64,000 bases of DNA, from contig CAVUJG010000021.1 of assembly GCA_963741755.1 (NCBI GenBank), positions 1-64,000 on the forward strand, written 5' to 3'. The stretch comes from Sva-07 sp963741755 (GTDB taxonomy: Bacteria > Actinomycetota > Acidimicrobiia > Acidimicrobiales > Ilumatobacteraceae). The notes beneath the pieces are model-generated. The model saw nothing but the letters and a program-made list of their open reading frames with translations, did no database searches and had not been told where the DNA came from. Within the stretch, counting starts at the first letter, position 1; each line of letters opens with the position of its first letter. Of the stretch, positions 8,968 to 17,222 are shown one piece after another. The translations under genes were made by a program, and so were the position numbers.

Positions 8968-10358
8968 TGCAACGACTCTCGACCGGCAATCCTCGCCTCG
9001 ATCAAATCCTGTGCGGCGGGCTGGTAGCCGACGCCATCACGCTCATCGTGGGTCCCCCCGGGTCCGGCAAGACGATCCTGGCCGAGCAGTGTCTGTTCGC
9101 CAACGCCACCGTCGAGCGTCCAGGGCTCTATCTGTCCACGGTGTCGGAACCGTTCGACAAGCTGTTGCGGTTCGGGCAGGAACTGTCATTCTTCGACAAC
9201 AACCTCGTCGGAAGCTCGGTGTTCTACGACGACATCGGCGACGCCGTACACCATGGCGGACTCGCCGCAGTGAGCGAACGGATCGATTCGCTGATCAAGC
9301 AGTATCGGCCGGGCATCATCATCATCGACAGCTTCAAGGCGCTTCGGACATTCGCCGCGAGCGACGCCGATTTCCGTCGCTTCCTCCACGACCTCGCCGG
9401 GCTGCTCAGTGCAATCGCCGTGTCGTCACTGTGGGTCGGAGAGTACGAACACGACGAGGCAACCAACTCACCGGAGTTCGCCGTCGCCGACGCCGTCGTT
9501 GGAGTCGAGTCAAAACGGATGTCGGAACGATCCACCCGTTACCTGAGCGTCCGCAAGCTCCGCGGCAGCGACTTCCTGTCCGGTGATCACGTGTACCGCA
9601 TCACCGACGACGGCCTCATCATCTTTCCGCGTCTCGCAGATCCTCGCGACACCGGATCGCCCATGGAGGTCGGAGAACGCCGGTCGACGGGCATCCCCGC
9701 ACTCGACGACTGCCTCGAGGACGGCTACTGGTCCGGATCCACCACCCTCATCGCCGGACCATCGGGATCCGGAAAGACGCTCATGGGCCTGCACTTCGTC
9801 TACGCCGGCGCAGCGCTCGGCGAGAAATCGGTCTTCGTCACACTCCAAGAAAACCGCAACCAGCTCGGCCGCATCGTTTCCCGGTTCGGCTGGAGCATCG
9901 ACGACCCCGACGTGACGATCATGGATCGCTCGCCCGTCGACATCTACCTCGACGAACTCATCTACGAAGTCCTCGACCAGATCCACGCCGTCGGCGCTCG
10001 ACGCCTCGTCATCGACAGCCTGAACGACCTGATGGCAGCAACCACCGACCCGATGCGCCTCCGAGAGTTCCTGTACTCACTCGTCCAACGCTGCGCACAA
10101 CACGGCATCAACGCCATGTTCACCTACGAGACCATGGAACTCTTCCGCATCACCCGTGTCAGCGAACTCGGTATGTCCCACATCGCCGACAACGTGATCC
10201 TCCTCCAACACGTACAACAAGGCTCCGAAATGAAACGCTCCCTCACCGTCCTCAAAGCCAGAGGATCCAACAACTCCTCCACCATCAACGAATTCACAAT
10301 CTCCCCCGACGGCATCCGACTCGGGAAGCCGCTCGACGTGAGCAGACGCCCGGCCTGA
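8967..10358 (+). CDS. KaiC-like double-domain RecA-fold ATPase
   Basis: This gene encodes 463 residues with two KaiC domains. The first has the P-loop GPPGSGKT at 29-36, the second GPSGSGKT at 264-271. A Walker B-like strand IIIIDSF is clear in domain 1, and LVIDSLND in domain 2. The paired catalytic Glu of cyanobacterial KaiC is represented by a single Glu in each half (TVSEPF and LQENRNQ). Around the KaiC Ser431/Thr432 site the sequence reads MSHIADNVILL, keeping a Ser with His next to it. No kaiA or kaiB is in the window. Such proteins outside cyanobacteria act in stress or light signalling. The ATG overlaps the preceding stop, so translation is coupled with the STAS/MerR pair. Confidence 0.88.
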   Translation: MQRLSTGNPRLDQILCGGLVADAITLIVGPPGSGKTILAEQCLFANATVERPGLYLSTVSEPFDKLLRFGQELSFFDNNLVGSSVFYDDIGDAVHHGGLAAVSERIDSLIKQYRPGIIIIDSFKALRTFAASDADFRRFLHDLAGLLSAIAVSSLWVGEYEHDEATNSPEFAVADAVVGVESKRMSERSTRYLSVRKLRGSDFLSGDHVYRITDDGLIIFPRLADPRDTGSPMEVGERRSTGIPALDDCLEDGYWSGSTTLIAGPSGSGKTLMGLHFVYAGAALGEKSVFVTLQENRNQLGRIVSRFGWSIDDPDVTIMDRSPVDIYLDELIYEVLDQIHAVGARRLVIDSLNDLMAATTDPMRLREFLYSLVQRCAQHGINAMFTYETMELFRITRVSELGMSHIADNVILLQHVQQGSEMKRSLTVLKARGSNNSSTINEFTISPDGIRLGKPLDVSRRPA

Positions 10359-10846
10359 CGAAGCACCCACGATCCGAACCGTCGGCGATGGACTCGGCAG
10401 CATCATCCACTCGGTCAGCACCCAAGGATCCGCCAAACCCTTCGTCGTTCCAGAAGCCACTCGGTAATGCCGGCCTCGTTCACCGTCCGTCGCGCAGCAC
10501 CGCCGGCGAAGTGTGGGACCTCTTGGTTCGAGGACGCCACCCGATAATCACGGCCTTCGAGGGACGGTCACCCGCTCGTAGCTGGGTGCGCTCGCTCACC
10601 GCTCGGAAGGGTGCGACGGAATCTGGCCGGCGAACCGAGTTTCCGAACATGTGCAGCGCCTGTGGTGCATATGTGTAGGAGAGGCAGAGGAAGGCGGCTG
10701 TTCGGAAAAGGTTCCAGCGACGATGACGTGCGCGAGGGCCAGGGTCGGCACAGGCAGACACGTGGGGAAGCTCGGCCGGCAGTGTCGGCCATTCGCGGCT
10801 GCATCGCGAAGGTGCCGGACGTCGCTGAAGGAGCCGAACATCGCAG
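10359..10846. other. Non-coding or decayed stretch downstream of the KaiC-like gene
   Basis: No convincing gene is seen on either strand in these 488 bases. A short frame at 10360-10471, one base off the KaiC-like frame, reads as plausible protein ending in KPFVVPEATR and could be a displaced C-terminus. The rest of the open frames here are Arg/Ser-rich shadows. Confidence 0.4.
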
Positions 10847-10875
10847 TTGCGCGATGATCGCATTCTTGCGATACT
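10847..10875 (+). promoter_or_regulatory. Leaderless promoter with operator-like palindrome for toxin/antitoxin remnant
   Basis: The -35 TTGCGC (10847-10852), a 17-base spacer and the -10 GATACT (10870-10875) precede the GTG at 10883 by seven bases. A perfect inverted repeat, gcgat-g-atcgc (10851-10861), overlaps the -35 and spacer. That is where a HigA-type antitoxin would bind for autoregulation. Confidence 0.5.
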
Positions 10876-10882
10876 GAGTCTC

Positions 10883-11020
10883 GTGGCCGGCGTCGAACTC
10901 CACGACGAGATCGTCGACTGGATGTCGAGCCTCGACGACGCCGACTGGAACCGCACCGTCGTCGCCATCGATCGACTCGCCGACCTCGGTTCGCACGAAT
11001 GCGCTCGGCTCAACCCGTAG
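10883..11020 (+). pseudogene. Truncated HigB/RelE-type toxin
   Basis: The frame from GTG 10883 gives 45 residues: VELHDEIVDWMSSLDDADW followed by a second helix, VVAIDRLADLG. This matches the N-terminal third of HigB/phage Gp49-type toxins (usually about 110-120 residues) before a stop after ECARLNP. The catalytic strands are missing, so no RNase activity is expected. The XRE antitoxin follows 10 bases later. It probably arose by internal deletion of the toxin. Confidence 0.55.
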
Positions 11021-11030
11021 GAGCACCGAC

Positions 11031-11351
11031 ATGGCCAACTACTCCCGATGGGACGACATCAAGAAGCAGCGGCCCGGCCCCACCGACGAAGAACGGGCGG
11101 CCATCGAGCAGGACTTCGCGCTCGGTGAGCTGATCTACGAACTTCGTACCAGCGCCGGGCTCAGCCAGCGCGAGCTCGCCGAGCGGATGGGCACCACACA
11201 GTCGGTCATCTCACGGCTCGAGGAAGGCGGAGGCGGCCGTCCCCGACTCGACACCCTCGCCCGTGTCGCGACCGCTCTCGACCGGCACCTCGTTGTGTCC
11301 TTCCCCGATGAGGTCCCGAAGCGCCTGAAGAACGCGATCCAGGTCGCCTGA
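11031..11351 (+). CDS. XRE-family antitoxin (HigA-like)
   Basis: About 106 residues. A central helix-turn-helix (LSQRELAERMGTTQSVISRL, about 47-66) sits in a Cro/CI fold and is preceded by the ALGELIYELR helix typical of HigA proteins whose gene follows the toxin. A ribosome site taggag precedes the ATG. It probably represses the palindrome at 10851-10861. Its partner toxin is truncated, so it is an orphan antitoxin, or an anti-addiction remnant. Confidence 0.8.
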   Translation: MANYSRWDDIKKQRPGPTDEERAAIEQDFALGELIYELRTSAGLSQRELAERMGTTQSVISRLEEGGGGRPRLDTLARVATALDRHLVVSFPDEVPKRLKNAIQVA

Positions 11352-11374
11352 GAAGCGAGCGGTTCGGAGCAGGG

Positions 11375-11900
11375 GTGAGCGACGATACGAACGGCCACCG
11401 CTGCATCTTCTGCTGGTCGTACGGCGAAATGGACACGCGAGCACCCGATGTCCAAGCGCGTCCTCGACCTAGCCGGCTTTACACTCGACGACATCCACAT
11501 CGAGATCGAGATTCCCCTCGATCAGCTCACTCCGGAGTACGTGGCCGAGCGATCCCACTCGATCGCCGACGAGTTCGTCACGTGCGTATGCGCAGACTGC
11601 AACAACGGGTGGATGCAGAAGCTGGACCACTCCTTCGCCGGGACCGTTCGGCGATGGGTCGCAAAGCCGTCCGATCGTCTCGGCAACACGGGCCTCGCCG
11701 TGATCCGGCGATACATGCTCAAGGTGCTTCGGGTGAAGGCCCTTGGCGAGATCTGGGGCGCCTGGGAGCGGACGCCGGAACTGATGTCGGAGGTACTGCG
11801 AGCACGTGCTCGCGGAGGCTTCGGTGAGCGGATGGGACCTGCTTCCATCGGCACGTCGGCGGTCTCGACGGCCAGCGCGATGACGACAGACCGAGGATCA
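11375..11900 (+). pseudogene. Frameshifted HNH-type zinc-finger endonuclease remnant
   Basis: The first frame gives RCIFC from a GTG at 11375; after a one-base shift near 11400-11440 the next frame continues TREHPMSKRV and then VCADCNNGWM. Together these form the CxxC, EH and CxxCNNGWM pattern of a family of stand-alone HNH proteins. The C-terminal part runs to a helix ending GEIWGAW and then loses similarity. The gene is therefore frame-broken and probably truncated. The longer open frame that continues past 11900 is antisense to the acetyltransferase and is not real. Confidence 0.5.
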
Positions 11901-12779
11901 TGTCGAGACCCTTCCCTCGACACGATCGGCCCGGGTCGTGTCGGTGGATCCGACTGCGACCCCGATCTTGAAGATCTGGTGGCGGGCTCGGAATCCGGCG
12001 CGTCGAATGACCGTCTGGGCGGCGACGTTGGTGGGTTCGGTCGAACAGCGTGGCGTCACGTCGTGGGCTTGGCAGATCTCGGTGAGGGTGTGCATGAGCC
12101 GGCTGCCCACTCCTTGGCCGCGGAGCTCGGTGCCGACGACGAGGCCGAGGTGGGCGTTGGCGGGTGCTCGCAGGTCGACCCGGCACTCGCCGGTCGCAGC
12201 GATCTGACCACCCGCTTCGAGCAGGTAGAGCTCCTGCAGGTCGATGCGTTCGGTCAGGTACGGCGTCAGGAACGCTTCGGGCGATCCGGTTGCGGCTTGG
12301 TAGAAGGCAACGGCGGCTGGATGATCGGCACTGGTCGCCAGACGAACATCGACGGTGTCGTCACTCGCTGGTTGTACGACGTGGTCGTACATCAGGGCTA
12401 CCGAATCGACCGCGACACTTGAGGTGAGGCCGAGGGACAGGAAGACGGGATCGACGGTGGATGTCATTGCGGCGGTGATGTTCAGGTCGTCGACAACGTG
12501 TGCGAACAGTTCGGTCGCGGACGGTTCGAACTCGTCGATGATGTAGAAGCCGTGCAGCTGGTTGTCCTCGTCGACGGCGAACCGGCCTACGAGTTGTGTC
12601 CCACGTGTCAGGGAGTGGGGTTCGGCCATGTCTGCGAACGTCGCCCACATGTCGTCTTCTGGTGCCATCAGGGTTCGTTGTCGTTGGGCGCTGAGCTGCT
12701 GGTAGGCGTCTGCAGCGCCCGCGTTGATCTCGATGTCGATGGGGTCGATGTTCATTGGGGGCCTGGTTCTTCCGGTCAT
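11898..12779 (-). CDS. GNAT-family N-acetyltransferase
   Basis: This protein has 293 residues. The C-terminal half (about 145-270) carries the GNAT core with the acetyl-CoA loop LRGQGVGSRL and a following CSTEPTNVAAQTVIRRAGF strand-helix unit. The N-terminal half looks like a degenerate second GNAT domain. The ATG at 12779 overlaps the TGA of the upstream regulator (ATGA), which favours it over the internal ATG at 12755. Substrate is unknown; the coupling to a regulator suggests a resistance or small-molecule modification role. Confidence 0.8.
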   Translation of the reverse strand: MTGRTRPPMNIDPIDIEINAGAADAYQQLSAQRQRTLMAPEDDMWATFADMAEPHSLTRGTQLVGRFAVDEDNQLHGFYIIDEFEPSATELFAHVVDDLNITAAMTSTVDPVFLSLGLTSSVAVDSVALMYDHVVQPASDDTVDVRLATSADHPAAVAFYQAATGSPEAFLTPYLTERIDLQELYLLEAGGQIAATGECRVDLRAPANAHLGLVVGTELRGQGVGSRLMHTLTEICQAHDVTPRCSTEPTNVAAQTVIRRAGFRARHQIFKIGVAVGSTDTTRADRVEGRVST

Positions 12780-13342
12780 GAGCTTGAAGGTTCGGTTTGA
12801 GCCGGGTCGGCTCGGGTGCGGTCGTCGGGCATCACGATCGTGCTGAGGAGGCGACGTCGCCGTCCCGGCGCCGGCCGGTTGTCGACGTGTTCCTGGACCG
12901 CGGTCGCCATGGTCTCGGCGAGTGCATCGAACTCTTCGTCGGTGAGCCAGATCGGCACCTGCCGGTAACCGACACGATCACGACTCAGGGCCGGTGCACC
13001 GGATTCGAGGTAGGAGGCAAAGTCGGCGAGGAGGGTGCCGACGAAGGTCGCGAAGTAGCGGAAGTGCTCATCGGCAGTCGCCGACTCGAGTTCGTCGTCG
13101 CCGAGCACCACGGTGGAGGCGACCACGCCGTAGGTGCGCTCGATGCCTCCCCGGATCGGCCGCTCGCCGACAACCTCCAGCAACCCGCCGTCGGCGAGTT
13201 GGTTGATGTGTCGGTAGAGCGTCGCTTGCGGCACGTCGCCGAGCCGATCCTTCAGTTGCAGCGGGGTCATCGGATCGCCGACGAGGACCTGCACGATGCG
13301 CAGCCGGATCGGATGAAGCAGCAGATCCCGGGCCTCGATCAT
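12776..13342 (-). CDS. ArsR/winged-helix transcriptional regulator
   Basis: This is a 188-residue protein with an N-terminal winged helix: LLHPIRLRIVQVLVG, then PMTPLQLKDRLGDVPQATLY as recognition helices, and a hairpin wing. The C-terminal part is an effector or dimer domain with WLTDEEFDAL. It is divergent from the alpha/beta hydrolase at 13433 and translationally coupled to the acetyltransferase. The inverted repeat at 13388-13405 in the shared promoter region is the likely operator. The ligand is unknown. Confidence 0.82.
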   Translation of the reverse strand: MIEARDLLLHPIRLRIVQVLVGDPMTPLQLKDRLGDVPQATLYRHINQLADGGLLEVVGERPIRGGIERTYGVVASTVVLGDDELESATADEHFRYFATFVGTLLADFASYLESGAPALSRDRVGYRQVPIWLTDEEFDALAETMATAVQEHVDNRPAPGRRRRLLSTIVMPDDRTRADPAQTEPSSS

Positions 13343-13387
13343 CGTCTCTCTGCTCTCGTGGTCGCAATGATTCCCAGTAGTGATATC

Positions 13388-13405
13388 ATTCTCATTACCG
13401 AGAAT
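13388..13405. promoter_or_regulatory. Operator-like inverted repeat in divergent promoter region
   Basis: A perfect 6-6-6 inverted repeat, attctc-attacc-gagaat, lies in a strikingly AT-rich strip between the divergent regulator and hydrolase genes. It is next to an 8-base palindrome, tgatatca (13381-13388). It fits a winged-helix repressor site controlling both directions. Confidence 0.5.
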
Positions 13406-13432
13406 AGTCTAGTCAAGCAAAAGGCAACCACC

Positions 13433-14371
13433 GTGTCCGAATCAATCATTGCCATTCGTTCGAGCGGCCTCGCACTCGAGGGGACGCTGAATGCGAGCGG
13501 CTCACTCCCCGCTCCCGCGGCGCTGCTGATCAGCGGATCGGGACCCGTCGACCGCAACTCCAACGCGAAGCGCCTGCCCATCAACGTCATGGGCCACGTC
13601 GCGGCCCATCTCGCCGCCAACGGCATCACGTCACTCCGCTACGACAAACGAGGCGTCGGCCGCAGCGAAGGCGACTACCTCTCCACCGGCTTCAACGACA
13701 ACATCGATGACGCTCGTGCTGCGATCGAGGCTCTCCGAGCCCGACCGGAGGTCGACGCGGACCGGGTCGTCGTCGTCGGCCACAGCGAAGGTGCGCTCAT
13801 CGCATCGGCACTCGCCGAAGACGAACATCTCGCCGGCGTTGCCCTGCTCGCCGGCGCAGCCACCAACGGCAAAGACGTACTCCGGTGGCAGGCCCAACAA
13901 GTCGCGCCAACACTGCCGAAGCCGGTCAAGTTGCTCATGAAGATGCTCCGACAGGACCTCGTGCGAACCCAGACGAAACGGCTCGACCGGATCGAGTCCT
14001 CCACCGACGACGTGATCCGTATCCAGTTCGTGAAACTCAATGCCAAGTGGTTCCGCGAATTCATGGCATACGAACCGATCGCTGCGCTCCGCCACGCGGC
14101 AGTGCCAGTGCTCGCGATCACCGGCACCAAGGACATCCAGGTCAACCCGGCCGACGTCGCGCTCATGGCCCACGCCGTGCCGACGCCCTTCACCGGCCAC
14201 CTCGTCGACGACGTGACCCATCTCTTGAGAACCGAACCCGGACCTGCCTCTATCCGCACCTACAAGAAACAGGCACGCCAACCACTCGACGAGCGCGTCA
14301 CCGCCCTCCTCACCGACTGGGTGACCAGCCACACCGGCATCACGAGCGGAGTCCGCGATGGCAACCTATGA
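13433..14371 (+). CDS. Alpha/beta hydrolase
   Basis: About 312 residues from GTG 13433. It has the oxyanion-side strand LLISGSG, the RYDKRGVGRSEG motif of dienelactone/peptidase S9-like hydrolases, nucleophile elbow GHSEGA, an Asp in TGTKDIQV and a late His in DVTHLLR. No signal peptide is seen, so it is cytosolic. It is divergent from the ArsR-like regulator, which probably controls it. Substrate is not predictable. Confidence 0.82.
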   Translation: MSESIIAIRSSGLALEGTLNASGSLPAPAALLISGSGPVDRNSNAKRLPINVMGHVAAHLAANGITSLRYDKRGVGRSEGDYLSTGFNDNIDDARAAIEALRARPEVDADRVVVVGHSEGALIASALAEDEHLAGVALLAGAATNGKDVLRWQAQQVAPTLPKPVKLLMKMLRQDLVRTQTKRLDRIESSTDDVIRIQFVKLNAKWFREFMAYEPIAALRHAAVPVLAITGTKDIQVNPADVALMAHAVPTPFTGHLVDDVTHLLRTEPGPASIRTYKKQARQPLDERVTALLTDWVTSHTGITSGVRDGNL

Positions 14372-14530
14372 CGACGACGCGATCACGCTCGACGAGACGG
14401 GGATCACGGTGAAGAACTACTACCTGCCCGGTCGACCTCGAACGATCCGCTACAACAACATCGTTCATGCCGAGATCATCGACCTCGGCTTCGGGACCGG
14501 CCGACACCAACTCGTCGGCATCCCCACACG
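14358..14530 (+). pseudogene. N-terminal fragment of a PH-like domain protein
   Basis: The ATG overlaps the end of the hydrolase gene. The frame reads DDDAITLDETGITVKNYYLP and then LGFGTGRHQLVG, which resembles the first half of small actinobacterial PH-like proteins of about 90-100 residues. Similarity ends near 14525, just before the lipoprotein gene, and the remaining frame is a shadow. It is likely cut by a deletion. Confidence 0.45.
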
Positions 14531-14566
14531 ATGTTTGCGGATTGCGGAACCGGGCAGGGGCCGAAC

Positions 14567-15709
14567 ATGGACACCACAGGACCACTGCTGTGTACGTTCT
14601 TGCTCGGTGCGGCCCTCCTCGGGTGCGCAACCAACGAGGCTTCAGACATCAGTTCCGGCAACACGTCGGGCTCGACCACACCGCCGCGTGCCACCACGAC
14701 GTCGCCGAGTGCGACTGTCACGCCACCACCGTCGACGACCGCCGCGACCAACCCGAGCACGACGACCCAGCCCAGCGCGCCGACCACGACCGTCGTCTAC
14801 GCCGACGGTTTCGAACCGCCGCCGGCCGACCAGGTGGCCGTGACCGTCGACGTCCCGACCGGTGAGTTCGTTGCCGCTCCTGGCGATCTCGTGGTGTTGC
14901 GGACCAACGGCGATCTCGAGTACCGGCCGAATGCGCTGTCGCCCGGCAACCAGGCGCCTCCGATCCGACTCGTCGACAGCGCCGACCCCCGTACTGCGCC
15001 CCAGGAAGGTTCTGGCCCGAACCTCGTGTTCGATGTCGCAGCCTTCGTCAACGGGTCGGTGCTGTATGGAGAGTGCTGCGAACCCGTGGGGGGCAACGTC
15101 TTCGCCGCAGACGCCCCGGGCTCGCAAGAAGGACCACTCGCGGTCGGCTATCTCACAGACCAGAGCCCCGACGGCTCGCATGTGGCGACGGCCAACGACA
15201 TCCAACTCAGCATCGCCGACGTCGAGTCCGGCGAAGGCAGTGGCTTGATTCTCCTCCCGGCACCCGACAAGCGCTACAGCATCGTCGACATTGAGTGGGC
15301 TGACGACGACACGTTGTTGGCGATCATCTTCGACGGTCGGGACCACCGGATCGTGCCGTACGACATCGACACGTTCACCGCGTCACCGATCCAGATGAAC
15401 CTCGACCCGCGGGTCGACTTCGAGGCGGTCCGTTTCGTGGGACGGTCACCGGATGGCCATGCCGTCGTTGCCACGACCACCGGGTCCGGCTCCTGGGACG
15501 TGCTGTATCTGAATCCGCGCAACTTCGAAGAGGACAACCAACTTCACCAGAACTTCCCGTTGAGTGTGTCGAACATCGAGATCGACGCCGGTGGACTGGG
15601 CCAGATCTGGACCGACGGAGGAACGCTGTACTACCTCGGACCCGGCCAGTTCGAAGCACGACCGATCGGCGACGGCATCCGCTCGGCGTGGTTCGTCGAG
15701 CCGACCTGA
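14567..15709 (+). CDS. Secreted lipoprotein with beta-propeller-like repeats
   Basis: About 380 residues. The signal peptide MDTTGPLLCTFLLGAALLGC ends in an LLGC lipobox, with Cys at residue 20. A Ser/Thr/Pro-rich linker of about 50 residues follows, then a beta-rich domain with recurring TDQSPDGSHVATA and VGRSPDGHAVVAT units like WD40/TolB-type blades. It is probably anchored on the outer face of the membrane. Function is unknown. The start is chosen for the lipobox. Confidence 0.72.
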   Translation: MDTTGPLLCTFLLGAALLGCATNEASDISSGNTSGSTTPPRATTTSPSATVTPPPSTTAATNPSTTTQPSAPTTTVVYADGFEPPPADQVAVTVDVPTGEFVAAPGDLVVLRTNGDLEYRPNALSPGNQAPPIRLVDSADPRTAPQEGSGPNLVFDVAAFVNGSVLYGECCEPVGGNVFAADAPGSQEGPLAVGYLTDQSPDGSHVATANDIQLSIADVESGEGSGLILLPAPDKRYSIVDIEWADDDTLLAIIFDGRDHRIVPYDIDTFTASPIQMNLDPRVDFEAVRFVGRSPDGHAVVATTTGSGSWDVLYLNPRNFEEDNQLHQNFPLSVSNIEIDAGGLGQIWTDGGTLYYLGPGQFEARPIGDGIRSAWFVEPT

Positions 15710-15929
15710 TCCCTTCGACGTCACGGTCGATCAACTCCAATCGCCAGCGGCCGCCATCACCGGTGAGGACGCGAAGTTCACCGCGGATCCCGGCTCGCCG
15801 GACTGCTTGATCGACGCCATCGACCTCGACGTGCGTGACTCGCTCGACGAGTGGGTAGTTCATTCGTCGAACCGCACAGGTCTCCGCCCAACACCAGTCG
15901 TTCACACCACCCGAGAACAGGAGCGAATC

Positions 15930-17120
15930 ATGAAAGCACTCGTTTGGCACGACAAGCGCGATGTTCGCGTCGACACCGTTCCCGACCCGACCATCGAGAA
16001 GCCGACCGATGTGATCATCGAGGTGACCAGCTCCGGAATCTGCGGCTCGGACCTCCACCTCTACGACGTGTTGACGATGTTCCTGCACGAAGGTGACATC
16101 CTCGGCCACGAACCGATGGGACGCGTCGTCGCGGTCGGCGCCGACATCACCAACCTCGCCGTCGGCGATCGCGTCGTCGTGCCGTTCAACATCTCGTGCG
16201 GCCACTGCTTCATGTGCGACCGCCAGCTGTTTGCCCAGTGCGAGACGACGCAGGTCGTCGAGCAGAACAAAGGCGCGGCGTTGTTCGGCTACACCGAGCT
16301 GTACGGCTCGGTCCCGGGAGGTCAGGCCGAACTGCTGCGAGTTCCCCACGCCGACTTCGGTCCGGTCAAAGTCGGCGACGCACCCGACGACCGCTACGTC
16401 TACCTGTCCGACGTGCTCCCCACGGCGTGGCAAGCGGTCGATTTCGCCGACATCCCCGAAGGCGGTTCCGTGCTGGTCGTCGGACTCGGCCCCATCGGCC
16501 AGATGGCCGTCAGGATCGCCCGTCATCGCGGCGCCGGCCAGGTCATCGCCGTCGACAGCGTTGCCGAACGCCTCGCCCTCGCCTCACGATGGGGCGCCGA
16601 CACGATCGACGGCTCGAACCTGTCCGGTGCCGAACTCGTCGAAGCGATCCGCATGCGCACGAACGGACGGGGACCTGACTCGGCGATCGACGCAGTTGGC
16701 ATGGAGGCCCACGGCAGCCCGATCCTCGAGACCGTACAGAAAGCGGCGGGCCTGCTCCCCGACCGGTTGGCCGCGCCGCTGACCGAACGCTTCGGCGTCG
16801 ACCGTCTCGCTGCGCTCACCTTGACGCTCGAGGCGGTCCGGCGCGGTGGCACGGTGTCGATCATCGGCGTGTACGGCGGCATGAAAGACCCGTTGCCGAT
16901 GATGACGATGTTCGACAAGGGCCTGACGATCCGGATGGGACAGGCCCACGTCAAGCGGTGGATCCCCGACATCCTGCCCCTCGTCGAAGACGACGCCGAC
17001 CCGTTGGGCACGATGGATCTCGCCACGCATCACATCAGCCTCGACGAGGCTCCGGCCGCGTACGAGACGTTCCAAGCCAAAGCTGACGGGATGATCAAGG
17101 CCATCATCAACCCGGCCTGA
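15930..17120 (+). CDS. Zn-dependent alcohol/formaldehyde dehydrogenase
   Basis: This enzyme has 396 residues. Catalytic zinc ligands appear in GICGSDLHL and GHEPMG; the structural zinc Cys set is CGHCFMCDRQLFAQC. The nucleotide fold has GLGPIGQMAV. The long loop with PDRLAAPLTERFGVDRL resembles glutathione-independent formaldehyde dehydrogenases. A ribosome site (acaggag) precedes the ATG. It is flanked by 220 bases without recognised genes upstream. The substrate, an aldehyde or alcohol, is not decided by sequence alone. Confidence 0.87.
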   Translation: MKALVWHDKRDVRVDTVPDPTIEKPTDVIIEVTSSGICGSDLHLYDVLTMFLHEGDILGHEPMGRVVAVGADITNLAVGDRVVVPFNISCGHCFMCDRQLFAQCETTQVVEQNKGAALFGYTELYGSVPGGQAELLRVPHADFGPVKVGDAPDDRYVYLSDVLPTAWQAVDFADIPEGGSVLVVGLGPIGQMAVRIARHRGAGQVIAVDSVAERLALASRWGADTIDGSNLSGAELVEAIRMRTNGRGPDSAIDAVGMEAHGSPILETVQKAAGLLPDRLAAPLTERFGVDRLAALTLTLEAVRRGGTVSIIGVYGGMKDPLPMMTMFDKGLTIRMGQAHVKRWIPDILPLVEDDADPLGTMDLATHHISLDEAPAAYETFQAKADGMIKAIINPA

Positions 17121-17222
17121 CGGCCTCTTTGCATGCAGTGAGCTGGCTGTCCAACCATCTCGTGGGTTCCGGTATCGATGACGTTGGCGCATGGATCTCG
17201 TCGCGCTGGGTACCGCAGGTGC

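Noticed and set aside
11448..12422. 324-codon plus-strand frame
   Set aside because: Only the first part (HNH relic) is protein-like; beyond 11900 it is antisense to the acetyltransferase.
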